A stretch of 64,000 bases of DNA. It comes from Vesta saturnalis (taxonomy: Eukaryota; Arthropoda; Insecta; Coleoptera; Lampyridae). A program made the position numbers and the translations under genes. Of this stretch, positions 30,028 through 42,739 are shown in pieces; position 1 is the first letter of the stretch, and every line of letters begins with the position of its first letter. The stretch is from assembly GCA_036346205.1 (NCBI GenBank), contig JARFJB010001355.1, positions 2,798,501 through 2,862,500 of the forward strand, given 5' to 3'. The notes under the pieces were generated by a model. That model searched no databases, was not told the DNA's origin, and saw only the letters and a list, made by a program, of their open reading frames with translations.

Positions 30028-32168
30028 CCGGGTGAGTCAACGATAAAGTAAACTGATGCTTTATGGGTAAGTCTTGTTAAAATGTATTTATTATATTGCT
30101 GTTAAGTGTGCGCATTTTAAAATCATTTTTGGCTATACAGAGTGTTCCAAAAAGCAGTGCAAGACGAAGTTAGTATTTTTTAGTAGAACAACTTGTATAT
30201 CATTAAATTTTTGGATTCTACGTGCAATTATAAAACTTTATTTACATAGGTTCCATTAAAATTTACGGTTTTTGAAATAATTCGAATTTTATCCAAAAAT
30301 CGCATTTACAGGTGTAACTTTATTATTATGTACCATCTTGTATTTTGCTCCGAAAACTTTTATATTTTGACCAAGGTAAGACCCAACTTACTCCTATGTT
30401 CTGACGATGAAATATTATAGTTAAATTGTACGGGATGTTCAAAATATATGTTAAACTTGCGAAACTTGAAATTCAAAAATATCACTTTTTACAAATATAC
30501 CATCCTGTATATTTTTACGCTGTGTTAAAGAGAATCCAAAACCACACAATTCTGCATAAGTATGTCTTGTGCCTATCTCTCATTGTCTTTCAGTTATTTT
30601 GATATTTCTGTATTATTCAATATTTCAATAGTTTTCCTTCTCACTATTCACAGTAGTCATGAAAATAATTTCCCACATGAAAAATATTTAACCAGTCAAT
30701 TTATTGTTGAGATCTATTCTACTGGCAGTGTGGATTATGTGAAACGGAAAGTGGTGAATAGAAATACCAGTAACCAACAAAAGGAAGTTGAGATTCTACT
30801 TCACATTGAAGAAAACCCGCATGTCAGTAGTCGTAAGATAACAGTATCATGTGAAACATCACAATCGACTGTGAATAGGACAACTAGAAAATATAAGTAT
30901 CATCCTTACCATATTGAATTACACCAGGAATTACGGAATAATGACTTCGAAAGACGAGTAAACTTTTGCCAGTGTATTATTGCTCAAGATGAGATTAACC
31001 CAAACCTTCTATCTTATATGCTTTCTGACGACGCTACGTTTAGATTCTATGGTGCTGTAAATCGTCATAACTTGCACTATTACGCTTTAGACAATCCGTT
31101 TTGGATCCGACAAATGCAAAACCAAAACCACTGGTCCATAAATGTTTGGTATGGTATCCTCCACAGTAGAATTATCGGACCGTATTTTTAATGCTCAATT
31201 GACTGGTCGTATTTACCTTGAATTCCTCCAACAAGTGTTTTCAAACCGCCTTAGTAATGTAATGATGAATGACAGAATATTTAGCTGCCCCAAGACGGTG
31301 CCCCTCAACACTACCACTGCAACGAACCTGAATTTTTAGACCATAATTATCCTCAAAAATAGATTGGACGTGGACGTTTTGTCCAGTAGCCCCGAAGGTC
31401 GTGCGACCTTACCCCATTAGATTTCTTCTTATGGGAATTTATTAAATAACATGTATATGTCACATCTGCCACTACAAAGAAAGATAAGATACGAGACGTT
31501 TGTGGAACGATAACACTGGAGATGCTGGGAAACGTAAGGGAAAACATAATAAAACGACTAAATGTATGCCTTCAGCAGGAGGGACACCCTTTCGAACATA
31601 TTTTAAGAAGAACTCATTACTAACTGTTGAATCAGCCAATGACTTAATAATGTTCGTTTCGTTTATATCAAGTTCTTATGATAATGTAATATATTTTCTC
31701 TTGAAGTTAACTTATATCGATGTTAGCGTTTAGTATTTATTACAACTTTTTGTTTCTCTTGTTTTTAAATTTCTTGACTACTAAGAAAACAAGAAAAACC
31801 ATTGAAATATTGAATAATATAGAAAAATCAAAATAAGTCAAAAACGGTGAGAGGTAGGTATAGGACCTAAGATGGTACATAATGTAAAGTTATACCTGTA
31901 AATGCGATGTTTTGGATAAAATTCGAATTATTTCAAAAAGCGTAACTTTTACAAGTATTAAATTTATATAAATAAAGTTGCACGTATATTCCAAAATTCG
32001 AATGATATACAGGGTGTTCTATTAAAAAACCATATCTTAGTCTTGCCCTGTATAGTTAAGAATAATTTTAAAATGTGCATATTTACTAACCACGTAATAT
32101 GATAAATGCATTTTACTGGAAAAGTTTGCCCAAAAAGCACCAGTTTGCTGCATAATTGATTCACCCTG
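30028..32168 (+). mobile_element. DD41D mariner-like element D with ~330-bp terminal inverted repeats
   Basis: The left end ccgggtgagtcaacgataaa follows TA (30026-30027). The right end ...ttgattcaccctg is followed by TA (32169-32170), giving a TA target-site duplication. The arms match over roughly 330 bases (for example caggtgtaactttattatta on the left against its complement near 31890). A broken transposase lies between them. Total 2.14 kb. Confidence 0.85.
30640..31620 (+). pseudogene. DD41D-type transposase relic of element D
   Basis: Blocks in order: HTH part VEILLHIEENPHVSSRKITV and CETSQSTVNRTTRKYKYHPY, LHQELRNNDFERRVNFCQ, first catalytic region SYMLSDDATFRFYG, NHWSINVWYGILHSRIIGPY, then after a frame change the LTGRIYLEFLQQVF block. 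The second catalytic Asp region is not recognisable. The third region reads IGRGRFVQ, a stop, then PRRSCDLTPLDFFLWEF. The C-terminus NVCLQQEGHPFEHIL is near 31600. Several stops and shifts; inactive. Confidence 0.8.
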
Positions 32169-32170
32169 TA

Positions 32171-33400
32171 CATTCCTCATGCACCATTTTTTGCATGTGC
32201 AACACATTAGCCAGTAACTTTTTTCGTGGTTTTTCGTACAGTTCCGCGCATTCGGGGCAAATGGCTGCTTGTAGTAAACTTTTGGATTTTCTTTTTCGAA
32301 ATCAGCTTCTTCTCAGATTCTGCCTCTCGTTCTCTTCTATCACCTGATCTTTATATGGCGTTAAAATTTCGGATTTCCATAAATGTTTTCTTTTCACTTG
32401 CTCTTGCTTTGGGTTTGGAAGCGGTATTATCATTTACAGAAGATGTAAGTGGAGTTTTTGACGATGTACTAGCAACATTGGAAAACATTTTAGCGACTTT
32501 TGAACATTTGTCTGCTTAGAAGGTTATAGAGGCTTGCTGTTCCGGATCTGCGGTTTGGTTGTTAGCGTCACGAGCGCTGCCTACTGTAAGTGTAAATCTT
32601 CGTCCTAGTCAGGCAAAGATAGATCAGTCACATGATCAGGTGCAAAATCCTCATCAGTGAAGATATCCAGATTGTAAGGACATAATCCCGTAGCCCTAAA
32701 AGCTTTCTCGCAGATTTCTATGCTTGCAACTCTGAAATATGTACCTTGAAAGCAAAGTAGGTTTCTGTTTTAAAGGAATTCTTGGTCGTTACTTGTTATT
32801 ATCGACTTGTCACATTCGTTGGAAAGCTGTAACTTATAGCTGACGTGTGACGGTAAGATCATAACAATGTACTATTGTGTTCAAAACTAGACAGCTTGCA
32901 ATGTGTAGTCTGATAGATGGTTGTCCAAAATCAAAATAAGCGAATCATCTTCCAACAATTTGATATGAGTTCGAAAATCATTTAATCAGTCAATGAACAA
33001 ATCCGAATTAATGTATCCTGAATCAGAGATCAGTATTAAAGGCCCAGCAGGCGCACCATAATACAGTTCTGACTTTATACGCTTCCTTGGAAAAAGCCAA
33101 AGCGGGTGGAACCCATTTTCCAGCTGCGCTCATGCAATGTATGCCAGTAACTAACTGCCTTCTTTCACTTGATACTGCTTTCAAAGCACGATTTTCTTCC
33201 TTTTGCTACATCAACGTTTAATAATCTATTCGGGACGGTAAAAAGGTCACATTAATTATGCGACTTGGCTCAGGCTTGATTTTTTATAAATCTGTTTTAA
33301 ATTGTGAAAAGATCCAATAACTCGCGCTAAACTGTATTTCTCAGGTGATCTTAGCGAGAGACCGTTTCGGGCGGCAAAGTTCTTGACTCAGTGCCTACAG
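32171..33400 (-). pseudogene. pogo/Tigger-like (DDE_1) transposase relic
   Basis: The minus strand shows, in pogo order: LRSPEKYSLARVIGSF (~33365-33310), RRQLVTGIHCMSAAGKWVPP (~33160-33100), GAPAGPLILISDSGYINSDL with FIDWLNDFRTHIK (~33055-32960), DDSLILILDNHLSDYTLQAV carrying the second catalytic Asp (~32950-32890), and AFRATGLCPYNLDIFTDEDF (~32705-32650). A Ser/Thr-rich linker follows, then KSYWLMCCTCKKWCMRN (~32220-32170), a cysteine motif often found at the end of insect pogo-like transposases. Each block is in a different frame with stops between. The coding sequence ends exactly where element D begins, so D probably landed in it. Confidence 0.75.
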
Positions 33401-36221
33401 CGGAATATGGTTCACTTTAGCATATTGAAATACCATAGTCATTACTTCTTTGTGTGATTAGTTAGTTCTATTTTTTGAGCAGCGAAAAAACTGGAAGGAA
33501 CCTCCCCAATGATTGCGGAAGGATATTCAACAATTAAATATAATTGCATTTGCAATAGGTATATATATTTTTTGTAACGTACCTTTTTCAGTCGTTTCAA
33601 TAAGGTACTTGACTCTTAGTACGGCTGCTACTAACCGTTTGATTTTCCAATTTGCGACCCTCTCCTTCGCTGGATGTTTGTTTTGAGACGTTGAAGTATT
33701 ATCAACGGTGATCAGTTATAATTATGAGCTCATAATCTGTGAGGTTATTTTGACGCTCTGGGCATATACAGTATTTTGTTATCCGTAGAACGTATTTTGG
33801 ATAGTAAATGAACGTGATTTTGCACAAGAACATTTTTTTTGTGTACAGAATGTAAATTAGTGTAAATGCTACGCCACTGGAATTGTAGCAAAGCGTTGTG
33901 TACCTTGTAAAATACTATTTAAAAGTTGTATAACGATTTTTAAGGTGAAAGTATTAAATTTGGTTGAGAAATAGTGTTTTGGTAAAACCCCTGTTGAGAC
34001 GATAATGGTGAATGCGACCTGAATTTGCCACTGTCTGCTGTGGAATGCGCTATTACAATTTTAGTAAACGTGTAAATGAGTGAATTTATGATAAGTTGAT
34101 AGTATATTAAAGTGTTGAAAAGAATATGTATGTATATTTTTACTTGTATAAATGTCGTAACACTGCGCAATAGAAAAATTGAATACTTGCTGAAGGATAA
34201 TTGTTAGAATTTGCTCAATTGTGTGGAAAGAAAAATCGCGCGTAAGTAAAACTTTCATAAAAAGTTGAATATAGATCTGAACAGTATATGGAGTGAATTT
34301 AACTGTGAATTAGAGTTTTCCGAAGAGTTCTGAGGATGTTTGTGAAGAAATTCAAAACGGCTGCGTTTTTTTCGTTCCGGTTGCGTAAGCTCCTTTTCAG
34401 ACTTCTACTCGCAAAGACGTGCAGCGGAAATCCCCTTTGGGATAGGTTAGCGCCAAAAATATGACGACATTGGGCAAAATGGTTGACCGCAGGTGTATAA
34501 TGCTAGGGTACACGACGCTCGGCAAAGAGCTATACTTAAGGGGTTATCGCCTGCGAGTATTTTGTAGGGTCATAAAAAATATCTGTACTGGTTTTTTATT
34601 TGTAAATAATTAGTGTCGCAGTGCATCTATTTTGGGGATGAAGTATTTAAACATTTACAGATGAAAGGATTAATGTGTGCAGTGAAAGAAAAATGCTAGT
34701 GACTTTTTTCTCGAAGTTCAAAAAGTGTTGAATCATATTTACAGTAAGGATCGAGTTAAAAGTGTTGTGTATACAGAACCGCGTGATCCAAAAATAAACG
34801 TAGAGTAACCCTTTAAGTAACAAAATAAAGGTGTGTTTGTTAAGTTAAACAGTAGTGGAAATTAGTATCATTGATTTTAGTACATGTGCGATTGTTAACA
34901 GCACTAAATCAACTGTGTAAAAATATTTATTTTGATGGCTTTTAGCAAATCCAACTGCCTAATTTTTATATACATGTAAGGCGTAAACAAACTCGCACAT
35001 TTCAGTTAGCGAGTGGTGCTACGGACGAATTATGTAATTATTTGTAGCCGCAGTGACCAGTGTAGATACATATTACAACGAATCAACCCAGTGGACATAT
35101 TACACTGGACAAATGACTGCGGAATTTACTGTAAGAGTAATTTTAGATCTTTGAATGATAATAGTTTGATTATCTTTAGATATGGTTAATTTAATTCAAG
35201 TATTAAGGATAATCAATCTCTATTAACTAGTTTCATATGTTTAGATTGTAAGATTTAGGGATTTTAATTTATAAGGATTGGTTTTTTGTCGGATGCTTTT
35301 CGGAAGCAAGGTCTGTAAATATTTTTCAAGATTGGTAATACAAATCCATTACTTAAGTTATTTTGTTTGTTTAAATTGTGATTCCCTAGTCTATATATTA
35401 AAAGAGAACCAATATTATAAAAGTTAACAGTTTCTTTGCCTGAAATTACATAAAGCATTAGACCGTTTTAATGTAATCAATCTTTTGATATTTTGGTTTA
35501 ATGATTGATCTAAGAATTATTTATTTTGAATCAGATCGGTTACAAAATTTATTTATTTTGCATCCATTAACAGTCATTAAATACATAATACTAATAATAA
35601 GGTATTTATTAAGCAGAAATTTCATAAACGATCGTTACCTCCTTAAAATTTTTAAATACGAACTAATGTTTCTGTGGTTAAAAATTAATATAATAAAAGT
35701 GATATTTGTTTATTTCAGAATTTTATGACAGTTAGAAATTATAATCTACGTGTATACGAGGGTAAATTATAAAGTACCCAGATAACGTTTGATTACGTTG
35801 GGTAAATTTATTATTAAGGGTAAATGATCTTAAAGATTTTCAAAATTGTATCGACGTGCATTTGTCGTTTGAGACGAAATATAGTGTACTCTGTTAAAAT
35901 GAAAGTGTGATTGATCTTGAGTTGTGTATGCTTTTATTGAGTATGCTACAATTCCACAGTCAGGTAGGATTAACTTAACACCTCGCATAGGACTTATTAT
36001 TTTAGAAAAATTTAAGGTTGTGGTGGCGGCTAGGGACAATTTATCCTGGATTGAATGTTGTTATTTGTTAAGTTATGGTAAGTGTAAGGTGTTGGTAACC
36101 AAATTTCAATAATTTTAAGTCTTATATCCACCCGCCCATTTCCACGCCAGTTGGCTTGGCAACCCGCTTATCTCGGTAGGCCTGCACGACGCCTAGTACA
36201 ATTTGATCGTGTAACAACTCT
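33401..36221. other. Non-satellite region without recognised gene
   Basis: 2.8 kb with no domain I can name. Two moderately GC-rich patches stand out (34360-34560 and 36120-36205). At 35113 an ATG starts MTAEFT and runs straight into gtaagagtaa, a strong 5' splice site, preceded by sequence without long repeats. This could be a 5' exon of a host gene, but there is no further evidence. Confidence 0.3.
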
Positions 36222-36225
36222 CTTA

Positions 36226-36372
36226 AATTATCATTTATTGAAACCAAATTACGTTGTAGTTATATTTCATTTTTACACAACCATAATTTATTCGTTCCAA
36301 ATTAGCATTAATTACATTAATTAACTGTGTTTTAAGATCTAAGTAACTTACTTTATTTAATGCTTGCTAATT
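36226..36372 (+). repeat. Inversion breakpoint repeat A (left)
   Basis: 147 bases that reappear inverted at about 39420-39565 with only a few differences (shared word gttgtagttatatttcattt and its complement). Confidence 0.8.
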
Positions 36373-36641
36373 TGAAATTAACTAATAAATTATAGATATA
36401 TGAACATTAAACATTATTATGATGTAATTTACTTTGGACAGCTTCTAATTTTAGTAGTTATAAGCTCATAATTAGTACTGCAAGATAACTTATTACTTCG
36501 AATGATGCTTTATAATCATAAATTGATCTATTTCTAAACTGATCACTAATTTAACTAAAACTGGATTAGTAAGCGTTACATAATGTATGTTACAAACACC
36601 TCAAAGCAAAATTAATTAGTGTTGATTCATGTTAATTTGGA
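36373..36641 (+). repeat. Inversion breakpoint repeat B (left)
   Basis: About 269 bases that reappear inverted at ~39569-39838 at roughly 97% identity by eye (shared word gatcactaatttaactaaaa and its complement). It starts exactly where repeat A ends. Confidence 0.85.
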
Positions 36642-37804
36642 TTTAACCAATAAATTATAATTACATGAAAATTCATTATAATTACAATGTGATGTGCTTT
36701 GAATAACGTTTCGTAAGCCTATAATAACTACTGACGGATCTCTAAAACCAACAACTAACTTAATTTCAAACACTACTAATTTGACTAATGCTGAATTGAT
36801 AAGTATTAGATAAAATAAGTCCAGTTTAGAATTAACCAAGCTACATTTTAACAATTCTACATTAATTAAAAAGTATAAGTATAAAAATAATAAAATATAA
36901 TACTAAAATAACAGTGATATCCCTGAGAGTGAAAAGAATCCAAATCGCGATCAAGCGCCTAACAAATTTCGTGGACTATTGAAATACATCTACTCAAATT
37001 CCAGGTATATTGATTTTGCAATTAAAGTTAGTACAAAGCTAACATTGACAGACCACATAAACAAATATATAACCCTTTACAATAGGCGCAAAATTAAATT
37101 GTATCAGTCATAACAATATTTGCACTCGTAACAAAGTATTAAATAATAATAATTAAATATTAAATATTTTAACCTGAAATCAAACCTATAAAAAAGATAG
37201 GTTAAAGTCGATACTGTCTGATATGGCAGAGATGCTGCTTGAAAAAGATGAATGCTGACAATTCTCAAACAGGTTGAATGCCAATAAAAGGGTAACGCTG
37301 AAATGAAAAAATTTAATAACCATAAAACAACATTTTATAACATGCCTCCTCAGTCCTCAATAACTCCAAAATAATATAGGATTCTTTATAAAATACAGCA
37401 AACATCAAATTGTCACACCTTTTTGGGTATTAATTGGCGAAGATGTTCCCCATAACACCCCGAAAATAAAAAAACCACCGGACAAAGACCCGTTTCAATC
37501 ATCGAACCCACACAGAATTCTCTTCCATCCGGTTATGGTACCAACCTAAAAATTTAATGATCACATTCCATAATGTATGTTATATTTTATAATTATTATA
37601 AAAAAAATGTTTTTTTAATAAAATTGTTAGAGGCCATTAAGCGAGTTGTAACAATCAATAAATTATATATTAGCACTACATACAATTACAGTGTAATTTG
37701 GCTTGAATAATTCCTAGTTTAAGAGATTATAAGCTTATGATTATTACTGAATGATCACACATTGTCGTGAATTCAGATTGGAAATCACAAATTAACCTAA
37801 TTTC

Positions 37805-38490
37805 AGACTTACGACTAATTTGGAATTAGTAAAAATTCAATAAAATAAGTTAGAAAGCACTCAAAACAAAATTAATTAGGGTTAATTAGTGCGATTCTAG
37901 AATTAAATAATAAATTATAGTTAAACATTTATTTACAATGTAATTTTTTTGAATAATTTATAATTTAAGGGAACAAAAGTTAACAATTATTACTGAAGAA
38001 TGCTTTCAAATCATAAATTAATCTAATTTCAGACTTACGACTAATTTGGAATTAGTAAAAATTCAATAAAATAAGTTAGAAAGCACTCAAAACAAAATTA
38101 ATTAGGGTTAATTAGTGCGATTCTAGAATTAAATAATAAATTATAGTTAAACATTTATTTACAATGTAATTTTTTTGAATAATTTATAATTTAAGGGAAC
38201 AAAAGCTAACAATTATTACTGAAGAATGCTTTCAAATCATAAATTAATCTAATTTCAGACTTACGACTAATTTGACTAATTTGGAATTAGAAAGAATTCA
38301 ATAAAATAAGTTAGAAAGCACTCAAAACAAAATTAATTAGCGTTAATTAATGCGATTCTAGAATTAAATAATAAATTATAGTTAAACATTTATTTACAAT
38401 GTAATTTTTTTTTAATAATTTATAATTTAAGGGAACAAAAGCTAACAATTATTACTGAAGAATGCTTTCAAATCATAAATTAATCTAATT
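37805..38490 (+). repeat. Recently amplified 226-bp satellite triplet
   Basis: The word agacttacgactaatttgga starts at 37805, 38031 and 38257, spacing exactly 226. The three copies differ by only a few bases, far less than other units of the array. The third has a 9-base insertion (tttgactaa). Confidence 0.9.
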
Positions 38491-39419
38491 TCATTATAAT
38501 TACAAATTTAACTAATGCTGAATTAGCAAGTATTAAATAAGTTATTGATGCCTCAAATCAAAATTAATTAGCGTTAATTAGAGGTAATTTTGGTTTAACG
38601 AATAAATAATAGACATAAAACCTGTAAATTTAATGACAATGTGAATAGTTTCTAATTTAAGTGCCCACAAGCTTATAATTTGTTGCTAAGAGATCATTTA
38701 TTGTTGTGAAGAGTGCTGTAAAATAACAAATTAATCTAACTACGAACTGATTGTTACTTTGCCGAATGCTGAATTTGTGATCATTAAGTAAACTATGCCA
38801 ATATCTCAAAACAAAATTAATTAATGTTAATTAAAGCTAATCTGGAACCAATAAATTATGGTTATCTAAAAATTAAATATAACTACAGAGTAATTTGGTT
38901 TGAATAATTTATAATAATATATAAGTTCATGATTATTACTGAGAGATCACATGTTGTCGAGAATAATGTTTTGAAACCACAAATTAATCTTATTTCAAAC
39001 TAGTTACTAATTTGACTGATTTTGAATCAGTAACCTAAGTTGATAACAGTTCAAAACAAAATTGATTAGTGTTATTCTGAAATTAACTAAAAAATTATAG
39101 TTAAATAAAGATTTAATTATATTGTAATTTTTTTTTAAAGATTTCTAATTTAAGGGATTACAAGCCTACAATTATTACTGAATAATGCTTAAAATCATAA
39201 ATTAATATAAGCTAATATTGATTACGAATTTAATTAGTGTTAATTTGTGCTAATTTGTAATTATCTAATAAATAATAGTTATACAAAATTTAAATTTGAA
39301 TAATTTGTAATTTAAGTGACCAAGAGCTTATAATTGTGGTCATTTCTTGTCGTGAATAGTGCTGTACAATCACAAATTAATCTAATTACAAACCGATTGT
39401 TACTTTACCGAATGCTGAA

Positions 39420-39565
39420 TTTGCGAGCATTAAATGACGTAAGTTAATTAGATCTTAAAACACAGTTAATTAATGTAATTAATGCTAATTTGGAACGAAT
39501 AAATTATGGTTGTGTAAAAATGAAATATAACTACAACGTAATTTGCTTTCAATAAATGATCATTT
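39420..39565 (-). repeat. Inversion breakpoint repeat A (right, inverted copy)
   Basis: Inverted partner of 36226-36372, located at the right end of the plus-oriented block. Confidence 0.8.
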
Positions 39566-39568
39566 AAT

Positions 39569-39838
39569 TCCAAATTAACATGAATCAACACTAATTAATT
39601 TTGCTTTTAGGTGTTTGTAACATACATTATTTAACGCTTACTAATCCAGTTTTAGTTAAATTAGTGATCAGTTTAGAAATAGATCAATTTATGATTATAA
39701 AGCATCATTCGAAGTAATAAGTTATCTTGCAGTACTAATTATGAGCTTATAACTACTAAAATTAGAAACTATCCAAAGTAAATTACATCATAATAATGTT
39801 TAACGTTTATATATCTATAATTTATTAGTTAATTTCAT
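39569..39838 (-). repeat. Inversion breakpoint repeat B (right, inverted copy)
   Basis: Inverted partner of 36373-36641, starting directly after right copy A. Confidence 0.85.
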
Positions 39839-41063
39839 ATTAGCAGTAATTAATACAACATAATTCTGTTTTGAGATTTAAAATTAGTAGTAACTATCAG
39901 CATACAATCCCTTAAATTAGAAATTACACAAATCAAATTACACTGTAATTATGACTTGTTTATATAAGTAATATAACAGTAATTAATTTTGTTTTTAGTT
40001 GTCACTTACTTACATCCCTTAAGTGTTATTAATTTGACATCAGTAACCAGTTTGAAATTAAATTAATTTATTATGACAACTTAAATTAGAAGTTGTTGAA
40101 AGCAATTTATTGTATGTTATTATATGTACCAATTTATGCAGTAATTATATAGAATTTTCAAGCAATTTAATGATACGCTCACTTATTTTTTTATGCTTAC
40201 TAATTCAACATTAGACAAATTACTAACCAGTACAAAATAAGATTATTTTATGATTTTAAAACATTATTCACTGTAACTATTTACATTTGGGTAATAATTG
40301 TAAGCTTATAACCACTTAAATTAGAAGTTATTCAAAGCAAATTATGTTTTATGTTTTTGAAAGCAATTTACACTGTAATTATATAGGATTTTCATATAAC
40401 GACTTATATATTGTATGTTTGCTAATTCAGCAAGAGTCAAATTACTGATCAGTACAAAATAAGATTAATTTGTGATTTAAAACATTATTCACAATAATCA
40501 GTTACTTCTGGCTAATAATTATAAACTTAAAACAACTTAAATTAGAAGTTATTCAAAGAAAATTACATTGTAATTGTATTTCATATTTATATAACTATAA
40601 TTTATTGGTTAATTACAAATTAGCCCTTATTAACACTAATTAATTTTGTTTTGAGATGTCATGAACTATATTATTTAATTCTTGCCAATTATGCATGAGT
40701 CAAATTAATAATCAGTTTAAAATCAGATTAATTTGTTATTTGCCGACACTATTAGCGATAGTAAGTGGCCTCTCAGCTATAATTATGACTTCATAACGAC
40801 ACAAATCGTAAATTATTCCGATTTATATTGGAATTATACTCAAATTTCTTACAACTATAATTCGTAATTTAAGGTTTTCTCTAATTAACCGCAATTCCTT
40901 TTATTTAGAGTGCGGCCAAATTAAGACGATTTGTGATTTGACAGCACTATTAACGACAAGTGACCTCAGTAATAACTATAACAGCTTGATTTACAAATGA
41001 TTAGAAGCAATTTACATTATAATTATATGTATATTTTATATAACTATAATATATACTAAGTCA

Positions 41064-41195
41064 GCATTATTATAAGTTTTTGTTATGAACGAATAAGTTC
41101 AAAGGTAAATATGTAATTAAAAATTATTATTAATTTTATTAACTACATAAATAAAAAGTTTACCTCGAGTAGGATTTGAACCTACGACCTGTTAT
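41064..41195 (-). repeat. Truncated copy of the tRNA-like repeat inside the satellite
   Basis: The minus strand carries the T arm and 3' acceptor (acaggtcgtaggttcaaatc, ctactcgaggt) followed by the same tail as at 26530-26640 (aaactttttatttatgtagt and so on). The 5' two thirds of the tRNA-like part are missing. The break falls at gacctgt, next to satellite sequence. Confidence 0.75.
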
Positions 41196-41812
41196 TAATT
41201 AATTAATAATAATTCAGCTAGACGAATTGGTAATCAGTTTAAAATTGGATTTTTCACGATAGTTAGTAATACAGTAACAATTAATAGTTTAATGTTCTAA
41301 TAATTTACATAATATATAACAGTAATTTGCACTAATTAACACTAATTATTTTCGCTTTGAAGTTCCAGCCACTTATTTCGTTTAATGTTCACTTAATCGA
41401 CATTATTCAAATTAGTAATAATAATTTCAATTCACGTTTTTAAAGCAGTATTAACGATAACACGTGGTCTCTCTATAACAGTTTTGAACTTACAAGCACA
41501 TAAATTAGAAATTACTCAAAGCAATTTGCGTTCTAATTAAATTAGTTTTTTTATAGCTATAATTTATTCATTAATTCTGAATTTAGACTAATTAACACTA
41601 ATTAATTATGTATGGAGATGTTACTAACTTATTTTATTTATTCCTTACTAAGTCAGCATTAGCAAATTGGTCAATTACTTGAAATTAAGCTAGTTTGTGG
41701 TTTTGACGATTTATTTTACTTATCTTTGCTAAATTAAGATTGCGGTTATTTCTTAATATAGATTGTGTTATATAACAACGCAAAGTTTACAATTATAAAT
41801 GATTTTGATATA

Positions 41813-42600
41813 CAAGGTGTTCATTTCACAACTTCCAACCTAAGATTTCTCGAAATGTGACGATTTCTAAAAAATTGCTGAAAAAGGATTATCGAGAGGG
41901 ACAACTCTTTAACCAAACATTGCTTCGCCCCCCTTTACCCCTTGCCCTTCAAAATCTTAAATGGTAAGAGGTATGGGCGATACCTCATTTGGTTTATGGA
42001 AGTTATCCCGAAAGTACCAAATTCTTGACGTATTATCTTTATTAAGAAGACAACCGTCATAGAAACAATAATAATGGCCACAACAATAGATTCCATAGTA
42101 TTCCAAGGCATTAATTTAGGCCTAAAAGACCAAGTAACGACATTTAAATTTCTTTCACTATTTATTAATGGATATTAATACACCGTATCTGATAAATCAA
42201 AAATGCTTTACTTGTATTTTGTAAGTTTACAATTCAATAAATTAACCGTTGACATTTCATTATGTCTATGCCAGTTTTCTTGTTAATAAAGCTACATTAA
42301 GAATTTGGGATTTACGGGATAACCTTCTTTCGTTTCTCGCAAATGAATAAAGCGATTAAAAAAATGAACGCCAACATAGAGGAATCAACAGGACCTTACA
42401 AATGAGCTATCACTCGATACTTCTTACCATTTAAGATTTTGAAGGGGTAACTCCTGGGGGGTGGAGTAAAAAGAGGCAAAGCAATTTTTGGTTACAAAGT
42501 TATCCCTCCCGGTAATCCTTTTTACGTATTACAACGATATTTTGAAAAATCTTCACATATCAACAAATCCGAGGTGGGTAGATTTAAAATGAACACCCTA
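41813..42600. mobile_element. Foldback/MITE-like element 3
   Basis: Starts caaggtgttcatttcac after TA and ends aaaatgaacaccctata. The arms (about 41813-42090 and 42290-42600) match inverted, for example accatttaagattttgaagg on the right against its complement on the left, and aagaatttgggatttacggg against the complement near 42010. No transposase. It lies between the satellite and the Polinton. Confidence 0.75.
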
Positions 42601-42739
42601 TATACAAGATTAGTCAAAATGGCGTTTTGGGGGAAATCAGGGGGACGAATTTCACCTGTGTACATGTTCTCTATTTCCTAGTCTGCCACAGTAAAGGTGA
42701 AATGGAATGATTAGGGGTGTGGCGTGAGCATGAGTAATT

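Larger units (their letters stand above)
36222..41760. repeat. AT-rich satellite array, ~226-250-bp units
   Basis: A unit containing aaaacaaaattaattagngt, aataaattatagtt and ctaatttaagngnnnnnaag repeats along the whole interval. Landmarks on the plus strand recur at about 37866, 38089, 38323, 38556, 38808 and 39051. From 36373 to ~39567 the unit is in plus orientation; on both sides of that block it is in minus orientation. There is no coding capacity. A tRNA-like repeat fragment is embedded at 41064-41195. Confidence 0.85.

Noticed and set aside
32226..32519. 97-codon plus-strand frame
   Set aside because: Antisense shadow of the C-terminal linker of the pogo-like transposase relic.
34360..34560. 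GC-richer patch considered as an LTR or retroelement 5' UTR
   Set aside because: No partner repeat, primer-binding site or coding remnant nearby.
36222..41760. Regularly spaced repeats as a CRISPR-like array
   Set aside because: Units are ~226-250 bp, contiguous, AT-rich and without unique spacers in a eukaryotic context; this is satellite DNA.
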